A stretch of 64,000 bases of DNA from Dysgonomonas sp. UBA7710 (GTDB lineage: Bacteria > Bacteroidota > Bacteroidia > Bacteroidales > Dysgonomonadaceae). Where the stretch lies: contig NZ_DLFW01000043.1 in assembly GCF_002482385.1 (NCBI RefSeq), forward strand, positions 32,467 through 96,466, given 5' to 3'. The first letter of the stretch is position 1. Every line of letters begins with the position of its first letter. The translations under genes were made by a program, and so were the position numbers. The notes beneath the pieces were generated by a model that made no database searches, was not told where the DNA came from, and saw only the letters and a list, made by a program, of their open reading frames with translations. Below, one piece after another: positions 61,179 to 64,000 of this stretch.

Positions 61179-62120
61179 TTAGATATCCACCACAAACTTT
61201 TTCAGTTCAAGGTTCAATAACGGCTGAGGTACAGACTGTTTTATCTCGGAAACAATAATGTCGAGCACCCGTTCGCGTAAGAATTCCTTACGGGTAACAA
61301 GGCTTACCTCACGAACAGGCGATACCCCTTTTAACGGGCGTACATTACGTCTTTGCTTTTCATTCAGTTCCTCTATGGCCATTTCAGGGATTATAGTCAG
61401 CCCGCTGTTATTATCCACGATATTAATCAGAGTACTGATGCTTCCCGCTTCGTATGAAAACAAAGAATGAGAACTCTTGCGCTTACGCATATTACATATA
61501 CGCAATATCTGACCGCGGAAACAATGTACTTCTTCAAGCAACCACAGGCGGTTGATATTCAAATCTTCCTCCTCCAGTTCTTTCTTGGCATACAACGATG
61601 TTTCACGAGGCGAAACATAGGCATAGAACCGTTCATAATAAATCGGATGTTCCGTGATCTTTTCGTTTTTAAGCGGAGTAGCCAGTATAGCACCATCCAA
61701 AGCCCCATTGAGCAGCTTTTCAATTATCTGAGCGGTAGTGGTTTCTTCTATTACCAACACAATGTCATAACCATTCTGGTCGTGCACCTGCATCAGTTTT
61801 GGCAACAGGTAAGGAGCAATGGTAGGAATAATACCCAGTTTGAATACACCCTGTACCACGCCTTTCTCTTCCTGAATAATCTCCTTGATCTGTTTCACCT
61901 GCGAAACGATTACCCTTGCCTGATTAATGATTTGCGTGCCTATTACCGTAGGCTGAACCGGCAGCTGGCTACGGTCGAATATTTTTACACCCAACTCATC
62001 TTCCAACTTCTGAATCATCATGCTCAGCGTAGGCTGGGTAACAAATGAAGACTCTGCTGCTTTAGCAAAGTGGCGGTGATTATCCACTGCTATAATATAT
62101 TCCAGTTGCTGTATATTCAT
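61179..62120 (-). CDS. oxyR: OxyR-type peroxide-sensing LysR regulator
   Basis: A 313-residue LysR protein. The winged-helix DNA-binding domain (1-60) reads MNIQQLEYIIAVDNHRHFAK then FVTQPTLSMMIQKLEDELG. In the effector domain, HCFRGQILRICN places C200 and C209 exactly as the redox pair (C199/C208) of E. coli OxyR, so it should be activated by hydrogen peroxide through a disulfide. In Bacteroides the homologue controls katB, ahpCF, dps and similar genes. Rubrerythrin (58913) is a possible target. The gene is 17 nt downstream of the YggS-type gene on the same strand. Confidence 0.95.
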   Translation of the reverse strand: MNIQQLEYIIAVDNHRHFAKAAESSFVTQPTLSMMIQKLEDELGVKIFDRSQLPVQPTVIGTQIINQARVIVSQVKQIKEIIQEEKGVVQGVFKLGIIPTIAPYLLPKLMQVHDQNGYDIVLVIEETTTAQIIEKLLNGALDGAILATPLKNEKITEHPIYYERFYAYVSPRETSLYAKKELEEEDLNINRLWLLEEVHCFRGQILRICNMRKRKSSHSLFSYEAGSISTLINIVDNNSGLTIIPEMAIEELNEKQRRNVRPLKGVSPVREVSLVTRKEFLRERVLDIIVSEIKQSVPQPLLNLELKKFVVDI

Positions 62121-62137
62121 TTTCTTTATATTTTGTG

Positions 62138-62806
62138 TTAATATTCGCGTTCTCCAAAAATAGACGAGCCTACCCGTATCATTGTAGACCCTTCTTCGAC
62201 TGCTATCATATAGTCTCCCGACATACCCATTGATATTTCAGAGAAGCAATCATCCTCTGCAAAATAGTCATTTTTTATTTCATCGAAGAATAATTTCAGA
62301 CTTTTAAATTCTTTTCTGATCTGTGATTCCTCTTCGACGTTGGAAGCCATACCCATTACTCCGCCAAGATAAGCAAATTTACAATCTCTCCACTGGTTTG
62401 CTGACAGGAAACTACGGCACTCGTCAAAAGTAAATCCGTATTTGGCATCTTCTTGTGCTATATGGATCTCCAGCAAACAACAAATCCTTTTCCCGATACG
62501 GGCTGCGGACTTCTCTATTTCGGCAAGCAATTTCCAACTATCAACACTGTGTATTGTATGTGTATAAGGTATAATCGACTTTACTTTATTCGTCTGTAAA
62601 TGTCCTATAAAATGCCATTCTATATCCTGAGGCAGCAAAGAATGCTTTTGGCTTATTTCCTGCATCCGGCTTTCTCCAAAAATATGCTGACCGGCATTAT
62701 ACGCCACCCTGATAGCATCCACCGGGTGAAATTTAGATACAGCCACCAGTTTTACGTTTACCGGCAAGCGGTCTTTTATTCTATGTATATTTTCGGAAAT
62801 GCCCAT
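62138..62806 (-). CDS. YggS-family PLP homeostasis protein
   Basis: A 222-residue PLP-binding TIM-barrel protein (PLPBP/YggS/PROSC). VKLVAVSKFHPVDAIRVAY contains the PLP Lys (VSKFHP), and FGESRMQEI, WHFIGHLQTNKVKSI and the phosphate-binding MGMSGDYMIAVEEGSTMIRVGSSIFG are classic. It buffers pyridoxal phosphate; no enzyme activity is established. The DUF4494 gene starts ten bases upstream, so these two and oxyR may form one operon. Confidence 0.95.
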   Translation of the reverse strand: MGISENIHRIKDRLPVNVKLVAVSKFHPVDAIRVAYNAGQHIFGESRMQEISQKHSLLPQDIEWHFIGHLQTNKVKSIIPYTHTIHSVDSWKLLAEIEKSAARIGKRICCLLEIHIAQEDAKYGFTFDECRSFLSANQWRDCKFAYLGGVMGMASNVEEESQIRKEFKSLKLFFDEIKNDYFAEDDCFSEISMGMSGDYMIAVEEGSTMIRVGSSIFGEREY

Positions 62807-62816
62807 TCAGTATTTT

Positions 62817-63272
62817 TTAGACAAGAACTACTTTCTTCTTCTGATCTTCAGAATAAGGGAATACATCCATTATCGTGGTTTCGCTCAGAGAAGCTATGGC
62901 ATAATCGGCCAAAGTACCTTCCATCCCCTTTTCCACAACTTTCAATGCCTCTTTCAGATCCGAAGCCTGAGCCAGCATGTTCACGGCTGTTTTCTTCTCG
63001 GTGCCACTCTTTTCATCCAGAGAGATAAACATAACTTTGGCTTTAAAAAAACGATCGCCATTATCGTTAAAGAACAGCTCGGATAATTTAGCGCGTTTTA
63101 TATCCGTGATGGTAAATTCACCTGTTATATAAGGTTTTATTTCTTCTATAATACGTGCCTCTGCCTCAGTAAAAGACATAGCATCAACAAGATAAGGCTC
63201 TGTAACTTTCTTCTGCATGCCGTTTTCCAGCATCTTTTCGTAACTAACCTTACATTCAAACCAATTGTGCAT
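62817..63272 (-). CDS. DUF4494 family protein
   Basis: A 151-residue cytosolic protein. MHNWFECKVSYEKMLENGMQ and KVTEPYLVDAMSFTEAEARI fit DUF4494, a Bacteroidetes family often encoded beside the YggS-type gene. Function unknown. It is the first gene of the probable operon (DUF4494-yggS-oxyR), with the -7 box TAAATTTG at 63314-63321. Confidence 0.8.
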   Translation of the reverse strand: MHNWFECKVSYEKMLENGMQKKVTEPYLVDAMSFTEAEARIIEEIKPYITGEFTITDIKRAKLSELFFNDNGDRFFKAKVMFISLDEKSGTEKKTAVNMLAQASDLKEALKVVEKGMEGTLADYAIASLSETTIMDVFPYSEDQKKKVVLV

Positions 63273-63313
63273 ATAAATGTGTTGTTATTATTAAAATCTA
63301 TAATTTGTCGATG

Positions 63314-63330
63314 CAAATTTAACAAATTTA
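63314..63330 (-). promoter_or_regulatory. -7 boxes of the DUF4494-yggS-oxyR operon
   Basis: TAAATTTG occurs twice on the minus strand (63314-63321, 63323-63330), about 42-50 nt upstream of the start codon. The remaining spacer up to 63601 holds repeat copy 7 and no gene. Confidence 0.5.
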
Positions 63331-63529
63331 ATTTATAAAATCTATCATACAATAAAAGTTCTCTATTTAATTGATTTAAATATTGTTATAATTCGCATTC
63401 TTTCTGTATATGGGTATAATCTCCGTTGGCTGTCTGTTTAATTTACTATATATTGTAATTGCTTTTTAGCCGTTAGCTGTAATTATAGCGTAAGTAACTC
63501 AGTACTTATTTATTTGAAACTTACTGCCT

Positions 63530-63559
63530 GTTAAAACTTGACAAACCTGACAACTTTTG
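63530..63559 (+). repeat. TTGACAAACCTGACA-family repeat, copy 7
   Basis: GTTAAAACTTGACAAACCTG followed by ACAACTTTTG. It is the best match to the consensus and ends about 43 bp past the stop of the neighbouring minus-strand gene. Confidence 0.75.
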
Positions 63560-63601
63560 CACTATTTCCATATTTCGACTCACAGCTTTTCAACTTTCAA
63601 C

Positions 63602-64000
63602 TCAATCCGTTCTCGATGTATATCCCGGCGGCAGAAACGGATAAGGATTCGGTTTGGGCTTTTCTACCGGAGCGGCAGGCGGTTGCACAACAGGCGGCTG
63701 TTCCTCCGCTTTATCCTGTTTGTCTACCTGCTCACTTTTCACTTTCCATTCTTCACTTTTCACTTTTAATTCTTCATTTCTCACTTTCCATTCTTCATTT
63801 TTCACTTTTAATTCTTCACTTTTCACTTTCCGTTCTTCATTTTTCACTTTCCATTCTTCACTTTTCGTTTTCCGTTCTTCATTTTTCACTTTCCGTTCTT
63901 CATTTTTCGTTTTCCGTTCTTCACTTTTCACTTTTTTCTCCTCTTCCAACTCCTTATCCACGGCAGTCACTATTTCGGGATTGAGCGCGCCGCCCGAACG
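63602..64000 (-). CDS. 3' part of a gene with heptad repeats and a Pro-rich tail (partial)
   Basis: The reading frame is open to the window edge, so the 5' end is missing; the visible part is 132 residues starting RSGGALNPEIVTAVDKELEE. Residues encoded at about 63740-63950 are ten copies of a 7-residue unit, K(V/T)K(S/N)EE(W/R/L), each 21 bp long. With Lys and Glu spaced three or four apart, this should form a stiff charged helix. A Pro-rich tail (EEQPPVVQPPAAPVEKPKPN) follows and ends PPGYTSRTD. The family cannot be named without the N terminus. Confidence 0.6.
   Translation of the reverse strand, partial: RSGGALNPEIVTAVDKELEEEKKVKSEERKTKNEERKVKNEERKTKSEEWKVKNEERKVKSEELKVKNEEWKVRNEELKVKSEEWKVKSEQVDKQDKAEEQPPVVQPPAAPVEKPKPNPYPFLPPGYTSRTD
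63740..63950 (-). repeat. 21-bp tandem repeat in coding sequence
   Basis: About ten imperfect copies of a 21-bp unit (plus-strand form TTCTTCACTTTTCACTTTCC with variants). Units differ at two or three codons, and the length stays a multiple of three, so copy number can vary without frameshift. Confidence 0.8.

Noticed and set aside
63740..63950. Regular repeats considered as a CRISPR array
   Set aside because: The 21-bp units are contiguous, with no unique spacers, and stay in one open reading frame; they encode heptads of a protein.

Overview
The window looks like chromosomal DNA of a Bacteroidales bacterium, possibly a Dysgonomonas- or Parabacteroides-like gut or anaerobic lineage (the genus is a guess). 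Reasons: moderate-to-low GC; upstream regions carry the Bacteroidetes -7 box TAnnTTTG (for example at 307, 2516, 21106, 34560 and 58873) and Shine-Dalgarno sites are not obvious; lipoprotein, TonB-receptor and FISUMP-type proteins are typical of the phylum. There is no rRNA, transposase, integrase or CRISPR array. One tRNA gene (Ala-GGC) is present.

Layout. 0.3-2.0 kb: an orphan S24/HTH repressor with its own promoter and a palindromic operator, then a MaoC-type hydratase. 2.5-20.4 kb: a corrinoid region. A plus-strand operon (cobalamin riboswitch, cbiL, btuF-btuC-btuD, cbiJ-cbiD fusion) converges on a minus-strand operon (second cobalamin riboswitch, an internally deleted TonB receptor, an exported CbiK cobaltochelatase, an intact TonB receptor, a PepSY membrane protein, cbiH-cbiC, cbiE-cbiT and cbiG-cbiF fusions). 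cbiA/cobB is divergent. Together these give every ring-forming step of the anaerobic (early cobalt) route from sirohydrochlorin to cob(II)yrinate a,c-diamide plus an import system. No cobG, and no late genes (adenosylation, cobyric acid, lower ligand), lie in the window.

20.5-38.3 kb: general functions: DUF456 membrane protein, GH20 hexosaminidase lipoprotein, TPR protein, CPA2 cation/proton antiporter, an OmpA-like/TPR lipoprotein, a DUF4954 beta-helix protein, ribosomal protein L31 type B, a lactonase-family lipoprotein, an MscS channel and a short unrecognised ORF. 38.4-39.8 kb: a SpaA-like/FISUMP lipoprotein. 40.1-45.8 kb: a minus-strand envelope-lipid locus: TetR regulator, small NifX-like protein, outer-membrane phospholipase A, one-cysteine thioredoxin-fold protein, LPS-kinase-like protein, KAS III, a stand-alone LpxC, DUF6132 and DUF2582 proteins. 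Three matching palindromes sit upstream of the regulator and of the first operon gene. I think this is the best candidate for an undescribed system here.

46.0-59.5 kb: RNase HI, phosphoglucomutase, a MarR-controlled RND tripartite efflux operon, a SulP transporter and rubrerythrin. 59.5-64 kb: a glycosyltransferase, tRNA-Ala, OxyR, a YggS-type PLP protein, a DUF4494 protein and the 3' part of a gene carrying ten 21-bp repeats.

The intergenic DNA is unusually rich in dispersed repeats: a seven-copy TTGACAAACCTGACA family, two elements bounded by inverted repeats (1.2 kb and 33.5-34.1 kb), CAGTTAACAGT-type repeats, and a 122-nt segment that is almost identical in the variable arms of both cobalamin riboswitches.
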